Source: Oricola cellulosilytica
GTDB taxonomy: Bacteria > Pseudomonadota > Alphaproteobacteria > Rhizobiales > Rhizobiaceae
Direction of reading: 5' to 3'
Assembly (NCBI RefSeq): GCF_019966575.1
Contig: NZ_JAINFK010000002.1
Coordinates: 544,332-608,331, forward strand
DNA length: 64,000 nucleotides
The translations under genes were made by a program, and so were the position numbers. Within the stretch, counting starts at the first letter, position 1. Each line of letters opens with the position of its first letter. Under the pieces are notes generated by a model, which worked only from the letters and a program-made list of their open reading frames with translations, was not told the DNA's origin and ran no database searches. Below, in pieces: positions 46,237 to 55,713 of this stretch.

Positions 46237-47568
46237 CTATTCCTCCCGAAAGGCACGACTGAAAGAATCCATCATCGGTTTCACCAGATACTCGAAAAAG
46301 GTCCGTTCGCCGGTCGATATAAAGGCCTCCACAGGCATTCCGGGATAGATCTGATCACGTTTTATTTCCGGAGGCAGATCTTCATTGATACGCAGACGGG
46401 CGACGTAAAATGCCTGTTGTGTCGATTGGTCCACGGAGCGATCGGGCGAAACGAATGCCACGGTTCCAGAAACTTGCGGCGTAGTGCGGGCATTCAACGC
46501 GATGAAGCGCAGCTCGGCGTGCTGTCCGATCCGCACCAAATCTATGTCGGAAATGTCCAGACGTGCTTCCACGATGAGTTCGGAGTTTGTCGGCAGTAGA
46601 TCAGCCAACTTCTCGCCCGGTCGAACCACGCTGCCAGGTGAATTGTGATAGATTCGAATGACAGCCCCATCGGACGGCGCACGCACGGTCAAACGGGACG
46701 CCACATCTTCCGCCGCCCTCATTTCTTCTTCGGTCTCCGTTATCCCAGCGGAAACTTCATTCAGTTCAGTAAGGGTGGACTCCACCCATCGTGTTTCCTG
46801 CCTGACAAGCTGTTCCTTGGCCTCGGTGATACGGGACCGCGCCTCTTCAATCTGCGCAGAGATTGCCCCGATCTGTCCTACGAGATCCGATTGAGTGCGA
46901 AGCAAGGCAGTGTATTCAGAACGATTGGTAAGGCCTTGCTGGAGCAATTCTTTCTTGCGAGCGGTCTCTTCCTCTACAACGCCCAGCTGCTCACGCAGCG
47001 AGCGCAGCTGGCTTTGTAGACCCTTTATCACCTGCTCCGACGCCGCGGCACGCTGCTGCAAGATTGCGATCTCCGAGGTGTATCGGTCGAGGCGGGCCGC
47101 GTACTCGTCTTGCTGCTCCTTGAGCACTCTTTCCAGACCATAGCCTTCGGCCCGGGCAACGAATTCCTCTGGGAAAGCAATTCGCGGCGCCCGATCGCGC
47201 TGCGCCTCCAGACGCGCCTTGCGTGCGCGAAGACTTATCAGCTGGCTTGCGAGCGAGTTGACGACCGCCCTCTGCCGCGTGTCGTCCAACGTGAATAGCG
47301 GGTCACCCGCCTTGACGAGTTCTCCTTCGCGAATGTTGATTTTCCGAATTATTCCCCCCTCCAGATGCTGGACGGCTTGGTTCTGGCCCGCAGCAGCGAT
47401 GATTCCACTTGCGATGGCCGCACCTGACAACGGAACGGTTGCAGCCCAGTAGCCGAATCCTGCGGCAAAGAGCACAAGCGCGAGATAGCCGAGACCGGCA
47501 ATGCGGACGGTTCCGGTCCTGACGTCCCGCGCCCAGTCTTCCGGCTGAACTCTTCCGGCTTCAAGCAT
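46237..47568 (-). CDS. Type I secretion adaptor, PrsE/HlyD-like
   Basis: 443 residues with one N-terminal membrane segment (LGYLALVLFAAGFGYWA), the lipoyl half motif SGIIAAAGQNQAVQHLEG followed by EGELVKAGDPLFTLDD, long coiled coils (about 105-300) and the second barrel part VRAPSDGAVIRIYHNS, ending PVEAFISTGERTFFEYL. It belongs to the PrsE group of rhizobial exporters for glycanases and RTX proteins. Follows the ABC gene by 27 bases. No tolC gene lies beside it, so it may share the TolC at 20.3-21.8 kb or one elsewhere. Confidence 0.93.
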   Translation of the reverse strand: MLEAGRVQPEDWARDVRTGTVRIAGLGYLALVLFAAGFGYWAATVPLSGAAIASGIIAAAGQNQAVQHLEGGIIRKINIREGELVKAGDPLFTLDDTRQRAVVNSLASQLISLRARKARLEAQRDRAPRIAFPEEFVARAEGYGLERVLKEQQDEYAARLDRYTSEIAILQQRAAASEQVIKGLQSQLRSLREQLGVVEEETARKKELLQQGLTNRSEYTALLRTQSDLVGQIGAISAQIEEARSRITEAKEQLVRQETRWVESTLTELNEVSAGITETEEEMRAAEDVASRLTVRAPSDGAVIRIYHNSPGSVVRPGEKLADLLPTNSELIVEARLDISDIDLVRIGQHAELRFIALNARTTPQVSGTVAFVSPDRSVDQSTQQAFYVARLRINEDLPPEIKRDQIYPGMPVEAFISTGERTFFEYLVKPMMDSFSRAFREE

Positions 47569-47595
47569 CGTGGATACCCATCTGCAACACCGATA

Positions 47596-49440
47596 TCACT
47601 CCGTGTCGTTACCCCGTTTCAGCGGACGAAGGCCGGGGCCGTACGAGGCAAACGGCGACTTTTTGCGCGGCGATATCGCACTGCTACTGGGCTCGGGCAC
47701 CGAACGGTTCGCGCCTTCCTCGTTTCCTCGACCGGCAATGATGCGCGGCCCGGATTGACCGGCAAGTTTTCTCTGTTGGCGTTCCAATACCTCTTCATGA
47801 GGGCCGAAATCGTCCAGCTTCCCGTCATTGAGAACCAACAGGCTGTCCAACATCTGGGCAGGCAGGGTCCGCTGCGTGATCAAAAGGACGGTCGTGCCGT
47901 TCTTGCGCGCTTCCTCGACTGCCTTGTTGAGGGCTGCGTCTCCGGCATCGTCGAGATTGGAATTCGGTTCGTCGAGGACCAGAATTCGCGGATCGCCGTA
48001 GAAAGCCCTTGCAAGGCCGATCCTCTGGCGTTGGCCGCCCGACAAGGTCACGCCGGCCGGTCCGATCACGGTATCGTAGCCGGCCGGCATCGACTGAATC
48101 AGATCGTGGACATGGGCGCGCCGTGCAGCCTCAAGTATTGCGGCGCCATCCGCGGCTGGATTAAAACGGGCGATGTTCTGCGCAATTGTACCGGGCAATA
48201 TTTCAACCTCTTGCGGCAGATACCCGATATGGCGGCCAAGCAAGTTCGGATCCCAGTTCCGAATGTCCGCGCCATCGATCCGTACCACTCCGGCCGATGG
48301 CCTGACAGCGCCAACCATCAGCCGCGCCAGTGTTGACTTTCCCGCTCCGCTCGGCCCGACGATACCGATGACGGACGCGGCAGGAACATGCACGGTAACT
48401 CGTTTCAGGACCGGTTCGCTTCCGGACGTGGCATTCGGCGCGAAGTACACGAGATTTTCAAGGTCCAGCCGGCCTTCGGGCGGCGGAAGTTCCGTATAGT
48501 TGCGGGGCTTCGGGAGCGTTCCGGCAGTGTCGGAAAACCGCCGCCAACTGCCTCTCACGTCGGTTATCTGACGCCAGCTTCCCGTGATCTGATCAATGGG
48601 CTGAAGACCGCGCCCGGCAATTATCGAAGATGCGAAGATCATTCCGGCGGTCATCTCGCCACGAAGCACCAACCACCCCCCGACTCCCAATACGCCGATC
48701 TGCAGGCCCATGCGAACAAACCGCGATAATCCCGTAAAGAGGGAATTCGTGCGGGCTATGCTGTCGTTCGCCGCGAGTGAGGCCACGTGATGTGTCGCCC
48801 AGGCCTTCAACGCGTTGTCCATCATTCCCATTGCACGGAGTGTCTCCGCGTTTCTTGTAAACGATTGCGCGGTGATCATCTCCGCGATGGCCCGTTCGGA
48901 GGCCGATTTTATGTCCGACGCCGTCGCCTTCTGATTCAAGAACGCAATTGTCGCCAAAAGCACCGCGCCGCCGGTTGTGATCCCGAACAGCAGCGGATGG
49001 ACCAGCCAGAGCAATGCGATGAACAACGGGGCGAACGGAAGGTCGAACAACACGAAGACCGATCGGGACCCGATGAAAGCGCGCACGGTGGAAAGATCTC
49101 TCATGGACTGGATATCGCCCAGGCTCGCGCGTGACGATTCCATGGCCGCCTGCAAGGCCTGGCGGCTATGGGCAATGTCCAGCGTGGCCGCAATTCTATT
49201 TGCGTAAATTCCCCGGACAACCTCGAGGACAGCAAGGAGTCCGAGCGCTCCCACTGCCAAAATTGTAATGAATGCGAGCGTGTCGAGACTCGATGACGGC
49301 AGGACGCGATCGTAAACCTGCAGCATATACAGCGGCATGACGAGCAGCAGGATGTTCGTGAAGAAGGAGAAAACGCCAATTTCGACGAATGCGCGCCGCA
49401 TTTTCGCATTTGGTGATGGCGTCATCGAGATTCCAGGCAA
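47596..49440 (-). CDS. Type I secretion ABC transporter, PrsD-like
   Basis: 614 residues without a C39-like domain, which separates it from the LapB-like protein at 18150. Membrane segments cover about 20-300 (FSFFTNILLLVMPLYMLQVY, ITILAVGALGLLAVLEVV). The ATPase has Walker A GIVGPSGAGKSTLARL, signature LSGGQRQRIGLARAF, Walker B ILVLDEPNSNLDD, and a C-terminal tail. Rhizobial PrsD exports EPS glycanases, RTX and cadherin-like proteins; here the M10 protease at 28.4 kb is one possible client. Confidence 0.93.
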   Translation of the reverse strand: MPGISMTPSPNAKMRRAFVEIGVFSFFTNILLLVMPLYMLQVYDRVLPSSSLDTLAFITILAVGALGLLAVLEVVRGIYANRIAATLDIAHSRQALQAAMESSRASLGDIQSMRDLSTVRAFIGSRSVFVLFDLPFAPLFIALLWLVHPLLFGITTGGAVLLATIAFLNQKATASDIKSASERAIAEMITAQSFTRNAETLRAMGMMDNALKAWATHHVASLAANDSIARTNSLFTGLSRFVRMGLQIGVLGVGGWLVLRGEMTAGMIFASSIIAGRGLQPIDQITGSWRQITDVRGSWRRFSDTAGTLPKPRNYTELPPPEGRLDLENLVYFAPNATSGSEPVLKRVTVHVPAASVIGIVGPSGAGKSTLARLMVGAVRPSAGVVRIDGADIRNWDPNLLGRHIGYLPQEVEILPGTIAQNIARFNPAADGAAILEAARRAHVHDLIQSMPAGYDTVIGPAGVTLSGGQRQRIGLARAFYGDPRILVLDEPNSNLDDAGDAALNKAVEEARKNGTTVLLITQRTLPAQMLDSLLVLNDGKLDDFGPHEEVLERQQRKLAGQSGPRIIAGRGNEEGANRSVPEPSSSAISPRKKSPFASYGPGLRPLKRGNDTE

Positions 49441-49544
49441 TGGCCCTCAGGCCGTCGAATCATGCGGTATCGGGTCTCGGCGCCATTTTACGACTCTCGG
49501 AGCGAGGCGCTAGGCTGAATTCAGTTTTTGCAGGCCAGTCTCGG

Positions 49545-49910
49545 TCAGCTTCCCCTGTATGTAGCGTAGCTCCATGGTGTGACCAAAAGCGGCACATGGT
49601 ATCCCGCTTCCGGATCGCCGATGGTGAAGCGAACCGGAACGGTGTCCAGAAATGGCGCGTCGGAAGTGTTCGCGCCGGGTCGGTGGGCATAATATGCAGC
49701 TACCTCGAAATGGATCTCGTAGGTGCCCTTCTCGATTTCGCCGGTTGCGAGCAGCGGATCGACAGTCCGGCCATCGGCGTTGGTGACCACACTCTTCACC
49801 ACCTCCAGCTTCTCTGCGCCAGGCGAAGCCTTGTAGAGCGTCAGGCGCATTCCGGCGGCGGGATGTCCGTTTGCGGTGTCGAGCACATGTGTCGAGAGTT
49901 TTCCGGCCAT
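49545..49910 (-). CDS. uraH: 5-hydroxyisourate hydrolase
   Basis: 121 residues of the transthyretin-like family: N-terminal LSTHVLDTANGHPAAGMRL, the middle DGRTVDPLL, the HRPG segment and the C-terminal signature YRGS. It hydrolyses 5-hydroxyisourate, the uricase product, to OHCU. Last gene of the purine operon, two bases after uraD. Confidence 0.95.
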   Translation of the reverse strand: MAGKLSTHVLDTANGHPAAGMRLTLYKASPGAEKLEVVKSVVTNADGRTVDPLLATGEIEKGTYEIHFEVAAYYAHRPGANTSDAPFLDTVPVRFTIGDPEAGYHVPLLVTPWSYATYRGS

Positions 49911-49912
49911 TG

Positions 49913-50425
49913 CTACTCCTCTACCAGATCGTTTAGCCGGAAATGGCCAATGCGGGCGATCTGGGCCAGGGCTTCCCTCATTTCGGCATCCGCGTCGTTT
50001 TCCAGCCTTCGTTCGAAGGCGGCCATGATTGAATGCTTGTCGTGGCCGCGCACTGCGAGAATGAACGGAAATCCGAACCGCGCCGTGTAGGCATGATTCA
50101 ATCCATGAAAGCGGGCATATTCATCTTTCGTCAGGCTGTCGAGGCCGGCGCCTTTCTGCTCTGATGTCGACTCGGGCGTCAGTTTTCCGGCAATTGCGAC
50201 TTTTCCGGCAAGGTCCGGGTGCGCGCGGATCAACCCAAGTCGCAATGTCTCATCAGCGCGATCGACCGCCGCGACCATGGCCGCATGAAGCTCGTCAACA
50301 CTCGCAAACGGCCGTTCATCAGCCGCGCCCGCCGCCACCCAAGGCGAATGCTCAAAGATCCCGCTGAGTTTGTCGATGAACTCATCTTGGGAGACCTGAT
50401 TCAGTTTGCACAGGGAAATGCTCAT
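49913..50425 (-). CDS. uraD: 2-oxo-4-hydroxy-4-carboxy-5-ureidoimidazoline decarboxylase
   Basis: 170 residues from ATG 50425 (MSISLCKLNQVS), which overlaps the xdhB stop (ATGA); the frame extends to 50764 inside xdhB, but those codons do not fit the family. Motifs: GIFEHSPWVAAGA, LGLIRAHPDLAGKVA (catalytic His), YTARFGFPFILAVRG, and a C-terminal helix. Converts OHCU to (S)-allantoin. Confidence 0.94.
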   Translation of the reverse strand: MSISLCKLNQVSQDEFIDKLSGIFEHSPWVAAGAADERPFASVDELHAAMVAAVDRADETLRLGLIRAHPDLAGKVAIAGKLTPESTSEQKGAGLDSLTKDEYARFHGLNHAYTARFGFPFILAVRGHDKHSIMAAFERRLENDADAEMREALAQIARIGHFRLNDLVEE

Positions 50426-52758
50426 GCGACGCCCGTCGCCGAACCGCGGGCCCGGATGTCGTCGACTGCTTCGAGGATATGCTCTGGGGTCGCCGGCGCC
50501 TTGAGTTTTGGCGAGATGCCGGGTTGGCCGCAGGACGCAATCGCATCTCGAATTGCGAGCCAAACCGAAACCGCCAGCATCAGCGGGGGTTCGCCGACGG
50601 CTTTCGACCGGAACACCGTCTCCTCCCCGTTCGGAGCATTTTCGAGGATCGCAACGTTGAAGTCTCTCGGCACATCTCGCGAACCAGGTATCTTGTAGGT
50701 CGACGGGCCGATGGTGCGAAGCCGCCCCTTTTCGTCCCACCAAAGTTCTTCGCAAGTCAGCCAACCCATGCCCTGCACGAAGGCGCCCTCGATTTGGCCG
50801 AGATCGACCGCCGGATTCAGCGACGCACCACAGTCCTGCAAGAGATCGGCGCGCAGGCAGCGGCTCTCGCCGGTCAGCGTGTCAATCGCTACCTCCGCCA
50901 CCGCCGCGCCATAAGTGTAATAGAAGAATGGACGCCCCTTGAGCGTCTTAACGTCCCAGTGGATTTTCGGCGTGGCGTAATAGCCTGCTTCAGACAATTG
51001 CACCCGCGCCGCCCAAGTATGTTTGGCCAGTTCGGCAAAGCTGATCGAACGATTGCCCGCGTGAACGCGTCCCTCGCGGAAAACGATCTCCTCCGCCGGC
51101 ACCTCGAGGTGATCCGCCGCTACATTCGTCATACGGCCCTTTATCGCCGTGGCCGCATTGTAGGCGGCCATTCCGTTAATGTCGGAACCCGTCGATGCCG
51201 CCGTCGCGCTGGTGTTCGGCACCTTGCCTGTGGCCGTCGCCGTGATCTTCACCGTCTCGATGTCGACCTGGAACACTTCGGCCACAACTTGGGCAACCTT
51301 CATGAACAACCCCTGCCCCATCTCGGTTCCACCATGATTCAGGTGGACCGAGCCGTCCTGATAAACATGGACAAGCGCGCCGGCCTGATTGAGCGAGGTG
51401 AGATTGAAGGAAATGCCGAACTTCACCGGCATCATCGCGAGGCCGCGGCGCAGAACCGGCGACGTCGCGTTGTGAGCGTCGATCTCGGCGCGGCGGCGCT
51501 GCCATTCGGACGTCGCTAGGATCGTCTCGGTCACTTCGACAAGACGGTTGTGTTCGACCGGCTGTCCGTAGGGCGTCACTTCTCCGGTTTCCGGACCGTA
51601 ATAGTTGATCGCGCGTACCACATTCGGATCGAGCGTCAATTCACGTGCTACCTGATCGATGATGGTCTCGATCGCGATTATACCTTGCGGGCCGCCGAAG
51701 CCGCGAAAGGCGGTATTCGAAACGGTGTTGGTCTTGCAGGCATGGCCGACAAAGCGGGCTGCCGGAATGAAGTAGGAGTTGTCGCTGTGGGTAAGCGCGC
51801 GCGTAATGACCGGACCCGTGAGGTCCGGTGTGTTGCCTGCCCGCGCGAGATATTCGATATCCAACGCCTCGATGCGCCCGTTCTTCCTGACGCCAGCCTT
51901 CCAGGTCGCCACCATGTCGTGGCGCTTGCCTGTCGCGCTCATGTCGACTGACCGCTTCAGGCGCAGCTTCACGGGACGCCGGGTCTTGCGTGCCAGCAGG
52001 GCGGCCGCGGCTGCGATGATGGTGGCCTGGCTTTCCTTGCCGCCAAAGCCGCCTCCCATGCGGCGAACGAACACATCGACCGAGTTGGCAAGGCCGCCCA
52101 AGACATGCGCGACGTGATGCTGCACCTCGGTCGGATGCTGCGTCGAGGAATGCACCGTCATGTCGCCGTCTTCGCCGGGGATGGCGTAGGCGATCTGGGT
52201 TTCGAGGTAGAAATGGTCCTGACCGCCAATTTCGAGACGGCCCTCGATGAGCTGCTCCGCCGATGCCAGACCGGCCTCCACGTCGCCTTCAGCGACGGTC
52301 TGAGAGGGGATCACATAGCTTTCAGCCTCGTGCGCCGTCTCGACATCGAGCACGGGCTCGCGTTCCTCGACGTCCACATGAACCGCTCGCGACGCCTTTA
52401 CCGCAGCTTCGAACGTTTCGGCGGCCACGACCCCCAGGGGCTGGCCGACATAGTCCACGATCTCGCTTGCAAATAGCGGCTCCCCGGGAAGGATCGGGCC
52501 GATGTCGTTGTGGCCGGGAATATCATCGGGCCCGCAAAATGCAACGACGCTCTCTATCGCGAGCGCGCCCGCGGGGTCGAGCGCGATGAGCTTCCCGTGC
52601 GCGACCGGGGAGGTCACCAGCGCTGCGTGGAGCGTACCCGGCAGTTCCGGCATGTCGTCGATGTAGTCGGCTTCGCCGGCGACGTGCTTCCTCGCGCTAT
52701 CGTGCGCGATGCCCCGCCCGACCGTTGCGCGCTGAACGGATCTGACGTCGATGTTCAC
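50422..52758 (-). CDS. xdhB: Xanthine dehydrogenase, molybdopterin-binding large subunit
   Basis: 778 residues. Molybdenum-site motifs: VRRMGGGFGGKESQA, FRGFGGPQG, HLNHGGTEMGQGL and EGAFVQGMGWLTCEEL with the catalytic Glu region. Oxidises hypoxanthine and xanthine to urate with XdhA carrying the FeS and FAD centres. Overlaps xdhA by four bases (ATGA). The maturation factor XdhC is not in the window. Confidence 0.95.
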   Translation of the reverse strand: MNIDVRSVQRATVGRGIAHDSARKHVAGEADYIDDMPELPGTLHAALVTSPVAHGKLIALDPAGALAIESVVAFCGPDDIPGHNDIGPILPGEPLFASEIVDYVGQPLGVVAAETFEAAVKASRAVHVDVEEREPVLDVETAHEAESYVIPSQTVAEGDVEAGLASAEQLIEGRLEIGGQDHFYLETQIAYAIPGEDGDMTVHSSTQHPTEVQHHVAHVLGGLANSVDVFVRRMGGGFGGKESQATIIAAAAALLARKTRRPVKLRLKRSVDMSATGKRHDMVATWKAGVRKNGRIEALDIEYLARAGNTPDLTGPVITRALTHSDNSYFIPAARFVGHACKTNTVSNTAFRGFGGPQGIIAIETIIDQVARELTLDPNVVRAINYYGPETGEVTPYGQPVEHNRLVEVTETILATSEWQRRRAEIDAHNATSPVLRRGLAMMPVKFGISFNLTSLNQAGALVHVYQDGSVHLNHGGTEMGQGLFMKVAQVVAEVFQVDIETVKITATATGKVPNTSATAASTGSDINGMAAYNAATAIKGRMTNVAADHLEVPAEEIVFREGRVHAGNRSISFAELAKHTWAARVQLSEAGYYATPKIHWDVKTLKGRPFFYYTYGAAVAEVAIDTLTGESRCLRADLLQDCGASLNPAVDLGQIEGAFVQGMGWLTCEELWWDEKGRLRTIGPSTYKIPGSRDVPRDFNVAILENAPNGEETVFRSKAVGEPPLMLAVSVWLAIRDAIASCGQPGISPKLKAPATPEHILEAVDDIRARGSATGVA

Positions 52759-54170
52759 AGCGCCATCACCTCCACGGTTTCACCAGCGGCATCATGCGCC
52801 AGGCGCTGGATCAGCGCACCGGCGGCCTTCATGCGATACTCCGCGGAACCGCGCCAATCGCTCAGCGGAGAGAAGTCGTCGGAAAGCGCCTCAACCGCCG
52901 CACGCGTCGATTCTGAGTCAAGAGGACGTCCGATGATTTTGTTTTCACTGGATTTTGCACGCTTCGGAATCGCCGCCATGCCGCCATAGGCGATGCGACA
53001 CTCGCTCACTGTGTCGCCCTCCATTCTAAGCCAGAACGCACCGCACACAGTCGATATGTCCTGGTCATATCGCTTCGACAGTTTGTAGACGCGAAAAAGT
53101 TCACCGTCCTTCAGCCTCGGCAGCGTGACCGAGATAATCACCTCGTCGGGACGCATCGCCGTCTTGCGGTAGTCGAGGAAGAAGTCCTCAAGCAAGATGG
53201 AGCGTTCACCGTCTGCCCTCGAGGCCAGCGTGATCGTCGCGCCCAGCGCGATCAGCGGCGGCGGACCGTCACCGATCGGGCTGGCCGTGCCAATGTTGCC
53301 GCCAATGGTTCCCATCGACCGAATCTGCGTTGATCCGAAGCGTCGGATCAACGTGGCAAGACTCGGATAGTCGTCAGCGACGGTCGCCAGAACTTCTTCC
53401 CAGGTCACGGCGGCGCCGAACGTCCACTCGTCACGGGTTGCCGTTATTGCGCGCAGCTCGCGCACATGGGCGGTCGACACAATCCGGTCCCAGCCGGAAT
53501 GGTAGTCCGCCCGCGCAACGCCGAGATCGGTGCCGCCCGCAAGAAGAACGGCGTCCGGATATCTCCCGCGTAGCTCCAACAAGCCGGCGAGGTCTCCCGG
53601 CTGGTGCAGAACACAGCCACCAACCGCGATCTCGCTGCGGAGCGGTGGAAGTACCGATCTCGCGATGGAAGCGGGTTTGGCCTTCGCAGCCACTTTCGTC
53701 GCTTCGACGATGGGCCGGTAGCCGGTGCAGCGGCAGAGATTGCCGGCAAGCGCGTCATGGATTGCAGTTTCCTCCGGCTCGGGATTTTCCTCAATTAGGC
53801 CAGTGAGAGCCATGACGATGCCGGGTGTGCAGAAACCGCATTGCGACGAACCGTTCTGCGCCATCGCGTCCTGGAGCGGCGTTAGGGCGCCATCGTGCTT
53901 CAGACCCTCGACGGTGGTGAGTTCGGTTCCATCGAGCTGGGCGGCCGTCATGATACAGGCGTTAGCCGCCTGGCGCGGACCGTCGCCACGGCGAAGCAAT
54001 ACCGTGCAGGCGCCGCAGTCGCCCTCCGCGCAGCCTTCCTTTGTTCCCGTCAGGCCGGCGTGCAGCCGAACGAGGTCGAGCGCGGTGGTATCCGGGCGCA
54101 CGGCGAACTCGACGGTTTTTCCGTTCAGCACGAAACGGATCGCTTCAGCGGCCTTGGTTTCTGCGTTCAT
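52755..54170 (-). CDS. xdhA: Xanthine dehydrogenase, FeS/FAD small subunit
   Basis: 471 residues. Two [2Fe-2S] clusters in the N-terminal 165 residues (KEGCAEGDCGACTVLL, then QCGFCTPGIVMAL and GNLCRCTGYRPI). The FAD domain has LLAGGTDLGVARAD and MGTIGGNIGTASPIGD. Electrons from the molybdenum site pass through it to NAD. Shares one base with allA (stop and start at 54170). Confidence 0.95.
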   Translation of the reverse strand: MNAETKAAEAIRFVLNGKTVEFAVRPDTTALDLVRLHAGLTGTKEGCAEGDCGACTVLLRRGDGPRQAANACIMTAAQLDGTELTTVEGLKHDGALTPLQDAMAQNGSSQCGFCTPGIVMALTGLIEENPEPEETAIHDALAGNLCRCTGYRPIVEATKVAAKAKPASIARSVLPPLRSEIAVGGCVLHQPGDLAGLLELRGRYPDAVLLAGGTDLGVARADYHSGWDRIVSTAHVRELRAITATRDEWTFGAAVTWEEVLATVADDYPSLATLIRRFGSTQIRSMGTIGGNIGTASPIGDGPPPLIALGATITLASRADGERSILLEDFFLDYRKTAMRPDEVIISVTLPRLKDGELFRVYKLSKRYDQDISTVCGAFWLRMEGDTVSECRIAYGGMAAIPKRAKSSENKIIGRPLDSESTRAAVEALSDDFSPLSDWRGSAEYRMKAAGALIQRLAHDAAGETVEVMAL

Positions 54171-54697
54171 TATGCCTCTGACTCTGCCTCTGCACCGGCG
54201 ATCGCGTCAATTCGGTAGCGAATGCCAGAATAGGTGTGTTCCTCGAGATTGTCCCCCGGACCCTCACGATCAACGATCAGGAAATCGCTCTCCGCGCCAA
54301 GCGAAACCAGCGGGTGGTGCCAGACATTCTTCGCATAGTTCACCCCAGTGCCCGCAGAACAAATGAAAACCTCGGGCATGCCCGGAGTTCCGGCCCGATC
54401 GGGCGCGACAATCACCAAAAAAGACAGGTCCGACAGCGGATAGAACATCTGACTGCCGAGCGGATGCCGCTCCATCATCACAATTTCGATGGGAGGTGCG
54501 AAGGGTTGTCCGCGAAAAATGCTCACGATAGGCCGACCACCGCCATCGGCAACGTCTACGTTGGCCAAGGCATGAAAGCGCTCCGTCGAGCCCTGGTTGA
54601 TCAGCCGGCGTTCCGCGCCCGCGATTTCAACCACCTCTCCATAGGGCGCGAATGCGGCCTTTGTCAGGGCTCGGACGGGAAGCGCCTCGGCACGCAT
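54170..54697 (-). CDS. allA: Ureidoglycolate lyase
   Basis: 175 residues with the AllA landmarks: FAPYGEVVEIAG near the start, INQGSTERFH, MMERHPLGSQMFYPL, and the C-terminal metal-site segment WHHPLVSLGAESDFLIVDR. Splits ureidoglycolate to glyoxylate and urea at the end of allantoin degradation. Located three bases after puuE. Confidence 0.93.
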   Translation of the reverse strand: MRAEALPVRALTKAAFAPYGEVVEIAGAERRLINQGSTERFHALANVDVADGGGRPIVSIFRGQPFAPPIEIVMMERHPLGSQMFYPLSDLSFLVIVAPDRAGTPGMPEVFICSAGTGVNYAKNVWHHPLVSLGAESDFLIVDREGPGDNLEEHTYSGIRYRIDAIAGAEAESEA

Positions 54698-54700
54698 GGA

Positions 54701-55624
54701 TCAGCCCGCTTTCGCCGGGTGCGTCTTCAGCCAATGGCGGGCGATCTCGATCCGCCGCGCGATCCAGACATCCTCGTGCGATTGCACGTAGTCGAGAAAG
54801 CGTGCGAGCGCCGCCGCCCTGCCCGGCCGCCCGACGAGCCGGCAATGAAGGCCAACCGACATCATCTTCGGCGCGCCGTCCCGGCCCTCGGCCAGCAGAA
54901 CGTCGAAGCTGTCTTTCAGATACGTCAGGAACTGGTCCCCGGAATTGAAACCCTGTGCGGTGGCGAAACGCATGTCGTTGGCATCGAGCGTATATGGGAC
55001 GATCAGATGCGGTCCCTTCGGCCCATCCACGTAATAGGGCAACTCGTCGGCATAGGAGTCCGCCGAATAGACGAAGCCGCCCTCATCCATGACGAGGTCC
55101 AGAGTGTTGGACGAGGGTTTGCCCTGGTAAATGCCGAGCGGACGCTCGCCCGCGATTTCGGTATGCAGACGGACCGCTTCGCGAATGTGCGCGCGTTCGG
55201 CCTTCTTGTCGAAATCCTTGTATTCCAGCCAGCGCAGGCCGTGGCTCGCGATCTCCCAGCCGGCTTCATTCATCGCGGCGACCACCTCGGGATTGCGCGC
55301 CATCGCAGTCGCCACGCCGTAAACGGTCACCGGCATGGCCCGACCCGTGAACATTCGCCACAGACGCCAGAAACCGGCGCGCGATCCATACTCGTAAAGC
55401 GACTCCATGTTGAGATTGCGCTGCCCGGGCCAGGCCTCCGCTCCGACGATCTCCGACAGCAGCTTTTCGGAAGTCGAATCTCCGTCGAGGATGCAACTTT
55501 CGCCGCCCTCCTCGTAGTTGACGACGAACTGCAGGGCGAGCTTCGCGCCTTCCGGCCATTGCGGATCGGGCGGTGTCCGACCGTAGCCGATCATATCTCT
55601 TGGATAGTCGTTTTTTGAATACAT
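54701..55624 (-). CDS. puuE: Allantoinase (PuuE type, polysaccharide-deacetylase fold)
   Basis: 307 residues. Start MYSKNDYPRDMIGYG with the family text PDPQWPEGAKLALQFVVNYEEG, and EIASHGLRWLEY with metal-binding His. PuuE opens the allantoin ring without the metal set of the classical amidohydrolase. First gene of the purine operon puuE-allA-xdhA-xdhB-uraD-uraH. Only 37 bases separate its start from the bioY terminator hairpin, so its promoter must overlap that hairpin. Confidence 0.93.
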   Translation of the reverse strand: MYSKNDYPRDMIGYGRTPPDPQWPEGAKLALQFVVNYEEGGESCILDGDSTSEKLLSEIVGAEAWPGQRNLNMESLYEYGSRAGFWRLWRMFTGRAMPVTVYGVATAMARNPEVVAAMNEAGWEIASHGLRWLEYKDFDKKAERAHIREAVRLHTEIAGERPLGIYQGKPSSNTLDLVMDEGGFVYSADSYADELPYYVDGPKGPHLIVPYTLDANDMRFATAQGFNSGDQFLTYLKDSFDVLLAEGRDGAPKMMSVGLHCRLVGRPGRAAALARFLDYVQSHEDVWIARRIEIARHWLKTHPAKAG

Positions 55625-55661
55625 GGTCGAAAATTGCCTCGCGGTGACCGCGTCCGCAAGT

Positions 55662-55693
55662 AAAAAAGCCGCGGACGATGCCGCGGCTTTTTT
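55662..55693. terminator. Strong bidirectional intrinsic terminator after bioY
   Basis: Stem GCCGCGG (55668-55674) with CCGCGGC (55681-55687) and a 6-base loop, flanked by six A on the left and seven T on the right, so either strand yields a GC hairpin followed by a U tract. On the minus strand it ends bioY transcription before puuE. Confidence 0.9.
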
Positions 55694-55713
55694 TCAGAGA
55701 TATGGTTGCCGGA

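Noticed and set aside
50479-51519. Open frame of 346 codons on the plus strand
   Set aside because: Antisense to xdhB; no recognisable motif.
54236-55618. Long open frame of 460 codons on the plus strand
   Set aside because: It lies antisense to allA and puuE, both with clear families; it shows no family motif and is a by-product of high G+C.
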